A stretch of 64,000 nt of DNA from Tubulanus polymorphus (GCF_964204645.1 NC_134031.1:5005001-5069000); one strand, 5' to 3'; counted from the stretch's first letter, positions 1 through 13,523 are shown. The notes: generated by a model from the sequence alone, not told the origin. Numbers and translations are program-made.

Positions 1-75
1 TAAAGTCCGGTACAAGACTAAATGAAATACAAGCTCGAATATTTCGGCGAAAGGACTGAACTCCACTCGACTTAC

Positions 76-3000
76 CTCATTAAACATTTCCCTGATGTCT
101 CGAATACTTTGGCCTTTAGCGCCGATGATTGTCTTGTGGAAGCGTTGTTCAATCAGTATGTCCCGTACGCGTTCGTTTTCCTGGAAAGAGTAAATGAAAA
201 CGGTGTTTTTAGTTTAGCGAATTCAGTTCTGGTCAAAGCGGTTTACATACACAACTAAATTATCAACACTATCAATAGCATTGAAACATCTATATCTATG
301 TAACAAGACATCGCAACGCAATCGACAACCTTCAGGCATTCACAATGGTAATGATAGTGTAGAGTCTTGATCACTTTTTGAATGTGTCCTGATAAAATTC
401 AGGGATGAGAACGCCGACCTGTAAAATCGGCGGGTTATTTTTCTTGAGTGACATACGCGAACCAGCTGACGGCGTAGCATGAATATGCATTGAAATGCGA
501 TACTTTTACGTGACGACAAGTAAAACAGGCACTGAACGCTTTTACGGTTCACCTGATTACCGATCGCGCCGGACCAATTGAGTGAGATCATCACCCCCCC
601 CCATACTTTTACATCATTTTTGGACTATTTGGAAAATTGATATTTTTCAATACTGAAATCCGCGGGAAACCGCGGATCCGCGGGGAATTCTCATCTCTGA
701 AAATTACCAATTCCGTATGTTTGTTAGTCCATGTTCAGTTAGAAATGCGATCTTGGGCAATCACTTTTTGAAAGAGTGGCGATTGAATGCCCAGTGTTAG
801 GGGGTTTAATCATTCTTTAAAACATTTCCGGATTTTTCTATCTTTATTGTGGGATTCTCGTGATAGTATTGTCACAACACCGGTTGTGTCTCTTCAATGG
901 TTTTCAAAGTGCGGTTATCAAATGATTAATACTGAGTGTTTTGTAGTCTATTTTAAACAATAAAAATCTGTGTCGAGGTCATAATCACAAGTGAAGCCCG
1001 GATGATTAAAAAAGTTGCCCAAAAGGGCACAAGTAACCCAGCAAACCTGAGATTAAACACGTGTCTCTCGCGTGTGGAGGCAACTCACCATTTTTTGAGC
1101 CATGTCCAGAAGTTCTTTCTTTGCCGTTTGGACGCCTTTCGGATCGCCTTCGATACGGATGATCGGACTGGTGTCGCCGTCTGCCGGTATACGAATCGAC
1201 ACGCCCGTTTCGTTCTTGATGCGCGTGATGTTCGCGCCTTGTCGACCGATGATGTGCCGATGGTACTTCGGATCAATCTAATTAGATATCGATACATCAT
1301 TCATCAATTCGTTAAGAAGCCATTGTTGTTCTGGCGTGTACACGAATTCAAAATCCTCTAGTTTTTTTCTCAAGTATCACATGAGTGATTTTACAACTTT
1401 CCCAAATAGAAATGGAGCCTTTTAAAAGTGAACAGTAAAACGCGTTCACCTCGGGGGAGTTGGATAAAATGTATTTCATAGAGTCTATACTGTACAACCT
1501 TTTACATTATTAAAATGAGGAGTTCTATGTACGATAACTGTTGAGTTAATCATTATAATACTAACGGATATTAATGTTTGAAATATAGCCTTATGGAGAA
1601 GTATGTATATCTACGTATGCATATGCAGGTAACATATTTTCAAAGCGGTTTTTATGATGAATAGTCATCACATCCAATAAAATATCTACTGGTAACATGT
1701 GTTTGGTTCTAGTCGGGTTGGTTTTGGTTAGGGGGAGGGGCGGAAGTTGAATGAATTATAACCCGCTCAAATCACCATCGATGTTTTTACTTCTAAACTC
1801 GATATTGAGAAATGGCGACCAAATTATTTCCATACCATCATGCTACAGGCATGTCAATGTTTTGGTTGTGGACTGGTTGATAGAAGTTATTTTTAAGCTA
1901 TTTGGCCCTGCAGCCAGCAATTGCCATCTGAGAAATATGCTCTACGTAAAGTGTAGAACAAATTTCCTAAATAATTTGCGGATTAGAGGAGACCCTATCG
2001 AATTCCCAAATATTTCTGGGAAAAACTATTTTGAAATCGCCAAGTTTATTCCCGATTTCCCAGTACTGCGGGGACTACGCGCCTTTTTTTACATCACTGG
2101 GAACCAGTTCGTACTTACCTTAATTTCTACGAAGTCCATTCGACTCGTCAAGTCTTTCACTTTCTTCTCGAGTTCCTCTCGAGCCTGCTCTACTTCGCCG
2201 GGTGGGCCCTCGATTACGATTTTGTCCTCGCCGTCGGTAAACTCGATGTGTACCTTGAAATAACGAGGACGAGCAAACGATCAGAAATGGACGATAGATT
2301 AAGAATCAGATACTTCGACAGAAGCCAAACTCTTAAAGGCTTTTGATAAAAAATTATTTCATTAATCTTATGAAACAACTTCTTAACAATAAAGTTAAGA
2401 AGTTGCACGTTGCCTATTCCAATTGCCTATAATATTTCTCAGAATTGAAGGAGTTTCGGGAATTTTGTTCCAATTTAAGGAGTTTTAAGCACCTTTGAAA
2501 GCATTTTATGGTTAGGAGTTTTGAAGGAATCAAGGGAATTGTAGGGACAAGTCTTTCTTCAGATTCAATGTCACATACATGTCTATATGTTTATATAAAG
2601 TCAGTTCCAGGAAACCTGTTCAATGATATGTTAGGATTCGACGCGTGGAAAACATATCTACTAGGACATATTCAACTTGGAACTTAAATTCGAGTCTGTG
2701 TTGAGTCATAATCAGACTTAAGCTGCGGTACTGTTTATATGTATTTCAGTTACAACTGCGGTAAGCGGGTGTAATACTACGTGGCACAATGGATACAGGG
2801 GGTAAACGTACCTTCGGTAAATCTTGCGTAATCTGTTTAACCGTAATTCCTTTGCGTCCAATGATGAACCGGTGCAACCAGGACGGCGCGTCGATTTCGG
2901 CGATAATAACGCTGTTAGCCTGGACAAAAAAAAAGAGATCAACGACCTTAAGTATTGAACACCCCATGGCGCGTCAATTTCGGTGATAATTACGCTGTTA

Positions 3001-6000
3001 GCCTGGACAAAAAAAAGAGATCAACGACCTTAAGTATTGAATGCCCCATGACTCGTATCGATTTCACCGAAAACTAGATCGTTAGGTGGTTAGAGCGTAT
3101 GTGACCTCAAACTGAACTTATGTAATGATAAAAGTACCCGATTATCTAATATAAGTACTGGAGCTCTGGCAGCTGTTGTGCTTAATGATTGATTATGCTG
3201 ACACCAATATTGCCGTACAAGCCCTCCTGGTTCTATCATATAGAGGATTTGGATGTGGTATAGAAGAGTGAAGAGGCGAGAGGGAGAGTGAGATATAGAA
3301 TGAGAGGGTGAGGACTCGGAGGGAGAGAGAGGGAGAGAGATGAGGGTATTGACCAAAACAGAGGCTGCAAGAGAGGGAGGATAACTAAATAGGCAGGGAG
3401 AAAAGGGGGGAAAGGATAGTGACTAAGATGAAGGGTGAGGGAAGGGAAAAGAGACTAGAACAGAATAGAGGGAGAGAGGTAAAGAAAGAAGGAGAGTAAG
3501 AAAGAAGAGAGAGGAGAGGGAGACAGAAGTACACCGAAAGTTCAGTAAATCTAGGTGAAATTCGGTTTTCGTAGTTAGTCGACTATTTGCGAACTAAGTG
3601 AAACCGAATGTCAGTTGACACTTAGTCGGAACTTATACTCCGGAATTAGTCGACCACAAGATCGAGCACGATCGCTGTAGTTCAAACCAAGTTCCAAGAT
3701 GGCAATCTAGTGAAGTGCATACGACCGAAATTATAGTGAGTCCAATTATCAGCTCCCACTGGCGAGTCGAATAACTACGCAAACCAATGTTTGTCCAATA
3801 TGAAGTGGTATCAGCATGAGCTGATAGGGTTCCAACTCGGGTTCTTCTCGCCCGTCGAAATTCGCTACGTTACCTTAGCGTAAACCATCGTCAACGCCGG
3901 GCCGAGTTTATCCGGTTCACCGCGAAGTGTAATCGTATCCGAGGAGCTGTCGAGCGGCGGAACTTCGACCGAAACGTCAGTGGCAAGGAGTATCTCGGCG
4001 AGGTTCGACCCGCGCGGACCGATCACGTACTTGTGCTGAGACTTCCTTACTTCGACGGACACCGGCTGGCACTTGCGGCGCTTTTCTTCGTAGATCGCCA
4101 TGATCTGCTGGATCGCCGAGTGAACGCCCTCTTTCTCGCCCGACACGGCGATCTCATCTTTGTTCAACGACGGCGGCGGAACGTTGATCTTCGCGCCGGT
4201 CATCTCCTGCAGGTCCTTCAGATTTTGATTGTTCGGCCCGACGATGAACGTGTGGTAGATTTTCGGTATCGGCAATCGTTCGAACGCCAGCTTCGACTGG
4301 AATAGATGAAAAATTTCACAATTTAAGTCAAAACAGTCGTAATGCTTCTATCCAACTATTTCATCAACCCTTTATTGCATTTACCCTATGGTGCGGTGTA
4401 TCCATAAAGTATTGTTGATAAGTTAATATCTCTATTGAAAGATGGTAGCACCTGTTAACCTTTTCAATGCTCAAACTTACTAATACCCGAGTGCTGGAAA
4501 TTTGAAACTTTTAAAAATTCTACCCCAGTGCGCGGAATAAGGAGCATACTGATTTAATGCGTCTACACCGCAGCGCAATGTATAGTTAGCTACTAACATT
4601 TGACTTCGTTTGACAGGTGCTGCCATCTTTCATAAGAGATAAAGACTAATTACTAATAACATCAATACACCGCAATGTGGTGTACAAACAAAACACATCT
4701 ACGATTTATATACCGCACCAAAAATCATCCCTACTTTCGGGCATTAATTAGTCAGGACTGAAAAGGTTTAAGCCGAAAATTTGACTGTACGGCCAAATAA
4801 CGTCCACTCGCGATAAATACCGACCTGTTCTTCAGAGATGAGCTGAATTTCATGTCGAGCCTTCTCGATGCCATCTTTAGTACCAGTAATCTTGATCACG
4901 TCGTCTTTCTCGTCCTGACGCGGAATCATGATCTTCGTCGCCGTGTTGTTCTCCAGTTCCTGGAAAAAATTAACGAGAAAATGTTCGCCGATTGTTTTCA
5001 ACGCCATGAAAATGAGGAACCAAATCAAAATCACAATTAAACTGATTCAAATGAAACGGATGATTTGATCGTACAATAATCTTTTTGACTGCAACTAACA
5101 GACTAAAACTAACTGTAAGTCATACCAATTGGCTTTGGGCAGTATTGAAAAAATTCCGAATAACCTCAAAGGGTATTCCCCGACAGTGGACATAGGTTCT
5201 CTGGGATAGATTGCAACAATCACTTCATACAAAACGTGTTCTCACACGTTTAAATGATTTTGAAAAAAACGTAATGAATTTTCAAATAACCTGGACTAAG
5301 AGGGTTCCGCAGTTTTTCATATGCACGAAACCATGATCACAACTAATTTTCATACCTGTCGTTTCTTCCCGTTTTTCCCGAGAATGAAGCGGTGATGTTC
5401 CTTCGGTATTCGAATAGCGTCGTTGGCTTGGGTTTGTAGTTGTTGGGTGACGAGTCGCCGCGCTTTCACCACCGAGTCGGCCTTACCGGTTATCACTACG
5501 GTCAACGATTCGTCCTTCGCGAGACTCATCTCGATTGAAACGCCTATCGTAGAAAAAGTCCAACAAATCAGAAATGAAAGACGAATCCGGTGGGATCGAA
5601 CCTGCTAAACCCTTTCAGTGCGGTGTATTAAATTGAGGATTGATTTTGCTAGTACACCGCACTGCGGTGTATTGATGTTATAAGTAATTAGATTTTGTTT
5701 CAATTGAAAGATGGCCGTACCTGTCTAATATAGTGGAATATTACTAACTATTGATACATCGCACTGCGGTGTAGACCCCACAAAGCAATATGCCCATTAT
5801 TCAACACACTGGGGCGGAATCTTTTTAAAATTTTCTAAGTCAGCACTGAAAGGGTTCAGGATCTTCTAACAAGTACATTTCATACATTGATGCTTGGTAC
5901 GTACCAGTTTTTGTCATGATGTCCTGACAAATTCTAGCTTGTTGTTCCTGATCGCCGCCGAACTGTCTTTCGTTCATTTCGCGGTATCGTCGTTCCTCCA

Positions 6001-7752
6001 ACGGTACATGGAATACCTACATCAAATAAACGAAAGTTATTGTTATATCATCAGGGTCCCAACAGATCGCTTATTGCTGGATGTAAGGACTTTTTAAAGG
6101 AGAATATTTCAACTTTCGGAGGAATTGTCTGCATTCATATCCCAATTACTGTAGACTTTTCCTTGATTGGTACTGTTAATCTAGCAGTATTTCTACTTGA
6201 GTCCAGCACGAGTGAGTGATTGATGCCCTATAGGCCTATCGGAATGTTTTATAGAATACCTAAATTTGATATGTACAAATAACAGTTTATAGGAATTCAG
6301 GGGGACTTCGCTATAATAAAGTCCGATAGTGACAATTCATCAGATACTACGAACATAGAAATTTGTCCCAAGTAATACAATGTAATCAATTACGCACTGG
6401 ATATACAGAACCATCGGTAACCGGTATATCGAACAGATTTTCTGGTCCCGTGAAGTTTCATTGTAACGAGGTTTCTCAGTAGTATCATCGTTCACGACTG
6501 TAAGCTGAACATACTAACAATAGTGGGGGGTTCATTTCACGCTTTGTTGAGCGATTTCTAATTATTGCAGATTATTCGGACAGGACTCGCCCAGTTATGA
6601 TAGGGTTTAAACAAACGGGTGTTCAAATACAACGCTATTTAATATTATTTAATCCGTGGTAGATTGAGGCAGTATTCAATCATCGCGCTATTCACATTTC
6701 AACGAGCGTTTGATCGACTGGTCCCAGATGGTCGTACTGTGAATGAAATTTGAAGTGTAGCTGTCGATAAATATACATTATCTACACTTGTTTTATCATA
6801 GGCCAGAATACAATAACGATTACAAAACCGCGTTCGGAAAACCTTCAACAACATTCACCTGGAGCCATCCTCTAGATAAAAGGGAAGGCTGCGAATGTGT
6901 GAAAACCTTGGAAGAGCTTCGCGCGATTCATTCATTTTGAAAACAAATCAAACTGAATGCTTTTACTGTTACCTTCTGTGCAAAACTGTTATAAACCATC
7001 TATGAAGGCCCGCTTTTACTTTAGACCAAAAGTGGTCTTAAATCGAAGAATGGCATTAAATTGTTAGATTGGCTTCGGAACGAAGATGGCCTTAAGAACA
7101 AAAGTGGTCTCAGAACAGTGTCAAGTTGTTAGGAACCGAGATGATCTGGTCTTCGATTTAACCGTGCGACCGCAAATGGCCCCAGGTCTCCGCACACAAC
7201 CCATCCAGAACTGACTATCATTTCATCGGGGAGATATGTTTTTTCGCCATAAATTTAAGTGGTTTGAGATCAAAAATAGCGGATTAATGGAAAATGAAGA
7301 TTTTCAGCATATATTCAAATAGTTTTAGAGTAATCAAGCTCTTTAGGGAAGTTACAGCAATAGAACTGGTAGTTAGGTACGGAAGTCAATTTGTGTAATT
7401 CTCTGAATTATGGGGAGGGGTGCTAAAAACGGATAAATTATGCCTAGGCCTACATAACATGAACAGTCTCCACCGCGGAGATTGTATCGATTAGTATCGC
7501 ACCTGGGTCGTAGTCGACGATCGCAAGGACAACTTCTTGTTCCACTGGCCGGCGTCGATCGGCGACGCGGCCGGACTGTCGCTGCGTTGTAAACACGGGA
7601 AGGCGTCGTCGTACGAGACGACCTCCGGCTGCACGAACGATGGTTCGTACGCTTCATTCTCGATGTTACAGATCTCCTCCTCGGGATTGTTGATTTCTTG
7701 GGCCATTTCCGAATTCATAGTCGGTGATTCAAAGCCTAGTTCGTACAGTACT
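76..7752 (-). CDS. HDLBP: Vigilin (HDLBP), multi-KH RNA-binding protein, N-terminal part
   Basis: Coding exons in transcript order: 7503-7718 (ATG at 7718; the exon runs back to an acceptor at 7752), 5905-6016, 5356-5543, 4825-4959, 3874-4296, 2812-2919, 2119-2253, 1089-1277, 76-180. All have GT/AG borders and the phases join without a break, giving 537 codons. The remainder lies left of the window (the human protein is about 1270 aa). The N-terminus keeps the family's DAF-x-L and TTQ-VFHVPLEERRY junction. Seven KH repeats are visible, with GxxG loops GKNG (about residue 164), GPNN (about 236, lacking the second Gly), GPRG (about 310), GRKG (about 380), GRQG (about 450) and GAKG (about 522); the first KH is degenerate. 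Vigilin is known as a cytoplasmic RNA- and ribosome-associated protein. The ORF stays open upstream of the chosen ATG to the acceptor at 7752, so the start is probable, not certain. Confidence 0.95.
2885..3050 (-). repeat. 82-83 bp tandem duplication of a vigilin intron-exon junction
   Basis: Copy 1 (2885-2967) contains the first 35 bases of the exon 2812-2919, its acceptor and adjoining intron. Copy 2 (2968-3050) repeats it with a few substitutions and one fewer A in the A-run. Copy 2 therefore offers a second acceptor followed by only a fragment of exon. It probably arose by local slippage or unequal exchange. Confidence 0.9.
3255..3535 (+). repeat. Polypurine (GA-rich) tract in vigilin intron
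   Basis: About 280 bases on the plus strand are almost entirely A and G with irregular GAGAGG units. On the vigilin sense strand this is a long polypyrimidine run inside the intron between exons 3874-4296 and 2812-2919. Confidence 0.8.
3563..3784. mobile_element. MITE-like element, GTTAGTCGACT family, copy 1
   Basis: Terminal inverted repeats of about 22 bases: the left end reads GGTTTTCGTAGTTAGTCGAC and the right end is its imperfect complement. No coding capacity. A related copy lies at about 59704-59920. It sits in a vigilin intron. Confidence 0.65.
4459..4766 (-). mobile_element. piggyBac-like MITE, copy 1 (reverse)
   Basis: The ends CCTTTTCA and TGAAAAGG are inverted repeats. TTAA flanks the element on the left (4455-4458) and, one base off, on the right (4768-4771); TTAA is the piggyBac target. 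Its reverse complement aligns with the element at 5610-5854 over most of its length, including the repeated TGCGGTGTA motifs. Non-coding, in the vigilin intron between exons 4825-4959 and 3874-4296. Confidence 0.7.
5610..5854 (+). mobile_element. piggyBac-like MITE, copy 2 (forward)
   Basis: Perfect terminal inverted repeats CCCTTTCAGTGC / GCACTGAAAGGG, with degenerate TTAA-like flanks. Internal palindromic GCACTGCGGTGTA units occur twice. It lies in the vigilin intron between exons 5905-6016 and 5356-5543, opposite in orientation to the copy at 4459-4766. Confidence 0.75.
7008..7186. mobile_element. MITE-like element, GGTCTTAAG family, copy 1
   Basis: Repeats AGTGGTCTTA, TTGTTAGATTGGC and related words shared with 57540-57780. 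The ends GGCCCGC... and ...ATGGCCCC resemble the ends of that better preserved copy. Non-coding, inside the first recognised vigilin intron. Confidence 0.55.
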
Positions 7753-8631
7753 CTGCAACGAGAAAGAAAAAAAATTTAACGTCAACATTTTTCGTTTTTT
7801 TTTCAATGGAAAGGGACGACTGTTCTAACACGAAACATTTCTCTCTTTTTTTCTATGGAAAGGGGAGCGATGATGAACACCTGCCACGGAGCGCGCCGTA
7901 TAATGAAGTACGTCGCTAAATACAGCTGTAAACATAAGCTACATCGACGGAATAATACTGGTATTTATACAGATTCGGCCCAAGAACAATCGATTAATAA
8001 AATCATCATTCATGACATCGCTCGCGACAAATCAAGATAAATTATCATCCTTTCGGAAAAAAAAAATTTTTTAAATTATTTCTTCAAATTGATTATAGGG
8101 AAACATTGAAATAATATCCTTTATTAAATTGGCAAATTTCACGACAAATCAATAATATACAAATGATAATTTTCTTAATTGAATCTTTCAGGCTAGCGAA
8201 AAATAATGAAATAATAATCGCGAAATGGGAAAACCAAATTAGACGAACAATGAGTTTTGCTTTTTTAAAGCCTTCAATTGAAATTTTCAATTCTAATGAC
8301 CAAATTACATTTGAAATTTTCAAATTATCAATGCCCTCTTTCAATTTTCTCAATTTTTACGACGAAATTAAAATCGAAATTTTCAATTTCAACTCTAATG
8401 ATAGGATAACCGGTAGACAATTTCACCCGACGATCATCAAGTCGGGCACAACGAAACGTTTATAGAAAAAAAAAAATCTATCACCATAATTCAGCGCCGT
8501 TTCCAATTGAAATTACCGATCGGAGATAAATTGAGACAGACGAGATGACGATAAGAACTTTCCGTCAAATGAGTTTCTCGGAAACGCGGACAATGAAATG
8601 AAAAACAGATGCGCCTCTGTCGTAGGTCTAT

Positions 8632-8635
<4 letters not shown>

Positions 8636-8682
<47 letters not shown>
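8636..8682. repeat. (TA)n microsatellite
   Basis: An uninterrupted TA dinucleotide run of about 45 bases, without matching inverted flanks. Confidence 0.95.
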
Positions 8683-8686
<4 letters not shown>

Positions 8687-11280
8687 GTGTAGATCGTACA
8701 TATAGAATACATATTTGCAGATGTGACTGTATTCTGTCAGCAGCGCAACAGCCACAACAGCTGTTTACAGCGCTGCGTCTACGTCAAACAAGGAAAGTCG
8801 CAACGGAGCGCGCGTTAGGCCATAGCCCGATTCAGCACCAGGCGACTGACTGACTAGTGAATTCTTCGTTCGTATCGTCGCGAATCACAAATTCGAGACT
8901 CTCCCGATGCGCGAATCAATACATGACAAACAGCAAGTCTACGAGTTGCGATCACCCGACGAAAACATCGATTTTAGACATTAAAAAAAAAAGGCCGCAA
9001 TTGAACAATACACAGAACCACGGTTTCGACGAGGGATGTTAAATATTCGAGTTATTGCGCGACTATCAATATTTTTTTTCTGCGTCCTAATTCGCGATAG
9101 GTCATTCCGGCATGTAAACAGCTTAGAGAACGCGCGCTAACACCCAACCCCTGAGTATAAACGGCGCGCTAATTCTAATAGGCATATTCCCGGAAATTGG
9201 GAAAAACGCATCATTAGCGATTGAGATATCTCGACGAGTATTTCAGCTGACAGGACCTAGTTCTGTGTGGCTCTCTTGTTGAGTTGACTTTTAGGGGTTT
9301 AAACATCGGTAATGCAAATTCAACGGACTATATCCTGTACATCCGATTTCAAAATCAACCCCCCCTCCACCTATTTCACAGAGACCATCGTAACTATCTA
9401 GATAGAGAGAGAGAAAGAGAGAGAGAGGGTCCTAAATGTTGTGTCTTTTGCTTTTAATTTCTTCAATGGCCTACTAAATTTGCTTTTAATCTTATAAATT
9501 TTGAATATAATGGGTTTTAAACTTATCATCTGTTCTCCACACCGCTATTCTTACCCCTATTTCGTTCTCATCAGGTGTGGTGGCTTTGTAAGGAATTTCA
9601 AATCAAATCGAAATCGACCAATCTATCAAATAAATAAACAACAGGGACGATTCCCTATTTCAGGAACAAACTGGAAAATGAACCCATTTCAACTGTCTCG
9701 AGTGGAAACATAACCCAAAAAAAATAAGAAAAAAAAATACAGAACTTAACTAGGTCTTGTCGATTAAATTCGAATCGCTTCGTCCATTTATAAGCGACGG
9801 TTTTATAAATAAAGGAATCCATTATTTAGAGTTGATTACGAGTATACGAGCAATCAATAATCAAGGATTCCACTCCGTGGAGAAGATGCATTAGTAAGTC
9901 GACAACATTCGCGTTTCAATTCCACTTTTCCCTTAATAAGTAAATCAACTCAATGCTAATAACGCTCGAGAACTCGCAGTAAACAAAAGATTCATTTCGC
10001 CTATTCTGATTTCTCAGTGATAATCTTTTCGTGCTTTTTATCAGTGAACCGAATAAAGGTCGCCATTGAATAAAAGCACTTCGAAAACAGGTCGCAGATA
10101 AAGTTATTAAAAATATTTGGTGCGATGGGCTGTTTGATGAACGAGAGTGCAATTTCTTTCTCAGAACAAAAAGTACGACTAACAAACACGTATAAAAGGT
10201 ATGGTTTATGGCTATGGAGCGAAGGACAGAAAAATGGATTTCTGTCCTAATCTGTCGACTCGGATTGCGCCACTCACTCAGGGCATTACTAACAAGTTCG
10301 GGGTATTTCTTCGCGCAGCGGACAAGAACCTATGACTGAGAGGCTGCGTCACTCAACAGGATTCTAAAGCCTAAACGCGCCTTGAATCTAGTAGTCGAAA
10401 AGGTACATCACACCAGACTACTTCTTATCTGTGATTTTTCACCATAAAAATGAGAGTAATTCAACACGGAAAATAGTGGACTTATTGAAAATGGACTAGA
10501 AATTATTCTGACCTTGTGAGAGTATTGATATCTTACGGAATAGTAGAGCTTTTCAAACGGCTAGAAACTACTCTCAAATAACAGAGTCGTAGTGCGAGGT
10601 CTGGGTGCACGCCTAAAAGATAGTCAGATGCTTAAATCGCAATTTCAAATCCGTACTAGTTGAAAATGATTGTCAGCACGGGCTATCGGGGAATGCGCCT
10701 TCTGTAAGAGGAAATTAATCAGATCGGGTTTTAATACATGAACTGCTGTAGACATGAGAGTATCGATGTTACCCAATTTCGCGCAGCCAGCTGACAATAT
10801 TTGCATAACAACAATTGCGTCAGTCGGTCTATATAGCCTATAGGCCGTTCCTTTCGAAACCTATCGATATCGCGTAGCCGGCAGTCACGAGTAATAAACG
10901 TGGTTTCAGCAGACAGACGCACTATACTCAACGTGTACCGTAGTACACTGTATGTATCGGGCATCTTTATGATTAAGGTTATGCAGGAATCGGGGATTAA
11001 AACCCGAAAGCCACACACTGTCGTCGCTTTCACGACGCAAATTCTCATGACCGCTCGTGACCTTCGGGGGAAATTCGCCACGCGCGAAGCTAGCTTTTTA
11101 AAATCACGCGTATCGATTAAGATGGCGAGAGCGTTCACTCTCCGCTCTATCTAGCTCGGTGAATTCATTCAAATCACCGCTAGCACAAATGGTAGGCGGT
11201 TCTAGCTTGAGTCTACGACTCTACTCTTTGCACCACCATTTCCTTTACGTTTCCAGGGTTTAGAGCAAAGACCTAGGCCT

Positions 11281-11412
11281 ATGTAAAACATAGAAACAAC
11301 AATGTTTGATCTTGGAAATATAGATTCCCGAAACCACGTTTCACACACACGGCACAGGGAAATGCTCAGAAACATGTTCCTAGCTCCGGTTTCCGTGTTT
11401 TCCTATGTCGCG
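11281..11412. mobile_element. GAAACA-rich palindromic repeat, copy a
   Basis: Contains GTTTGATCTTGGAAA, CACGGCACAGGGAAA and GTTTTCCTATGTCGCG, all shared with the other members near 48340, 54893, 59005 and 61748. The pattern is a head of xxGAAACA units and an inverted tail of TGTTTCC units. Non-coding. Confidence 0.6.
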
Positions 11413-13202
11413 GGCATTAGACTTTTGGCAACTTACGCGACCAATTTTGTTGGCTTGGGTAATGATTTCTTACTAAACGTATATCGCTTTACGAGACGAA
11501 ATGAACCCATCGTTGCTTGCCTCAAATCATTTATCTTCCAGTGTTGCCAGCACCTAGCTTTGCTATATCCGGAAGTATTTATTGACATACACAAACTTGC
11601 GAGCGCCGAAGGCGCGAAGCCATTTCGGGGGGTTTTGGGGTCCCCTCCCCCCCCAAGAAAATTTCAGAAATTAGAAGCGTTTTCCGAGCACTTAGAGCGA
11701 TCGTGAACCCATGAACAACTTATTATATTCTGGAAGGTAATGGCTATTTCCAATGTGGCACATCCTCATTCGTTGACGATCAGCATCTTCTCACGCATTA
11801 CGGGTCGAGTCCTGAATTATTGCAGTTCAAATGCGCCGATGAACGCTCACAAATTCAAGATCGTAGCGCTTGAGCGCTTAGTTGGCAAGGAAATATTTAA
11901 AATTTCGTTAATAATCAATTTTTGATTTCCGGAACTCCGGAAATTTCCGGAAGTCTGGCAACACTGATCTTCAAATGCCACAAATGCTCTCCAGCGTAGC
12001 AGGTTTTTTGTCACCACCTGCAGTATAGCGTAGCGTGTAAGGAAATCACATTTTTACAATCCTAAAACCTGCCACTCTTTCCGCCACTAAGAATCCTGCG
12101 AAAAAACAATTCTCCTCTAGACTAGCCGGCTATGCAAGAGCCGGTCGCCGCGAACGAAGAATTGCGTTTTTACCCGACGACCGATGGGGAATGAAAAATT
12201 GCAACAACGCGGAATCGATCGCGTTAGCCGCGCTAGATTAGTCAGTCAGCGGCGACGACGACGAAAAAAACGCGAAACGACGATCGAACACGGCGAAGCA
12301 GAAAGCGTAACGACATCACGTACAGAGTCGACGTGAAATACACACACGCGCCCGGTCGGTACAAACGCGTTATATAGTCAACATCGCGATCGTCGGTTCA
12401 CAGTGAGACAAGTCATTTCTCGCACTGTTACGAGTAGTTTTACGCTAGGCCTAAGCTAGGTTGATTATATAATCAGCCATTGTTCCGACGACCGATGAGT
12501 GCGCGTTTTTTTTACAGTCAGCTGTTCGGATCAGAATTGACCTATCAGGGCGAGCTATTTCAGTCGGGCATCGCTCAAAATTGACCAATGAGCAAACTAT
12601 CTAAAAGTCTTACGAAGTTAATATTTATATCGGCAAATAATGTTTTAAATAATTTTCAGTAATGGTCATGGGTTCGAGACACTTCTAGTCAGATTGTTTA
12701 GTCAGAATTGACTTACGAAGCAGAGTTTGTTCATGTACTGCCAGCCGATCAGGAACTGAGTCATTTTCAGCTCCAAGTCGCCAGAGTGCATTGAAAACAA
12801 GACGCAGCGATGGTTGTAGAATACGACGATATTTCTAGCAGTTGGATTTTTCGCGAAAATTACGCAACAGTTAAGAGTTAAGAATTGGTTAGATAAGATT
12901 TCTACACCGAACTAGGTCAAATACAATATCGGGTCATAATCTCCCCGCCAAAATACATTCCTTATGAAAACGGGGATTTGAATCAACAATTCGATTTCAA
13001 AGTCAAAAATACGACATCGAGACTGGAGTGGACGAACTGCCCAGGACATTACTAATTTCTTTTCGCATCAGGCCTCGGTCACATTAAGTTTTTCGTAAGC
13101 CAATCATTATTTCGAGATAACATTGCCAATAACGGTTTATCTATCTTACTAATGTGACATGCTAACTCTTTATCTTCTAGATTCACGGCTAAGCCAACTA
13201 GG

Positions 13203-13262
13203 CTAACTGATTGTTTCTTGAGCCAGATAATACTGTATTTGTTATTAATCAGCGTATAGGGC

Positions 13263-13321
<59 letters not shown>

Positions 13322-13380
13322 CCCTATACGCTGATTAATAACAAATACAGTATTATCTGGCTCAAGAAACAATCAGTTAG
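13203..13380. repeat. Perfect 61-bp inverted repeat around a (TA)n core
   Basis: The arms 13203-13263 and 13320-13380 are exact reverse complements over 61 bases. The spacer is about 56 bases of TA. Identity this high implies recent formation or an assembly fold-back. Confidence 0.97.
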
Positions 13381-13383
13381 TCT

Positions 13384-13405
13384 GTAGTCCTAATATAAAA
13401 GTTCA

Positions 13406-13501
<96 letters not shown>

Positions 13502-13523
13502 TGAACTTTTATATTAGGACTAC
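13384..13523. repeat. Second perfect inverted repeat around (TA)n
   Basis: The arms 13384-13410 and 13497-13523 are exact reverse complements over 27 bases, enclosing about 86 bases of TA-rich repeat. It starts three bases after the first palindrome ends, so two cruciform-capable units are adjacent. Confidence 0.97.

Noticed and set aside
1751-2263. 170-codon plus-strand open frame
   Set aside because: Antisense to vigilin exon 2119-2253 and its intron; no family features.
10731-11138. 135-codon minus-strand frame
   Set aside because: Composition random, overlapped by other open frames, no splice context or recognised motif.
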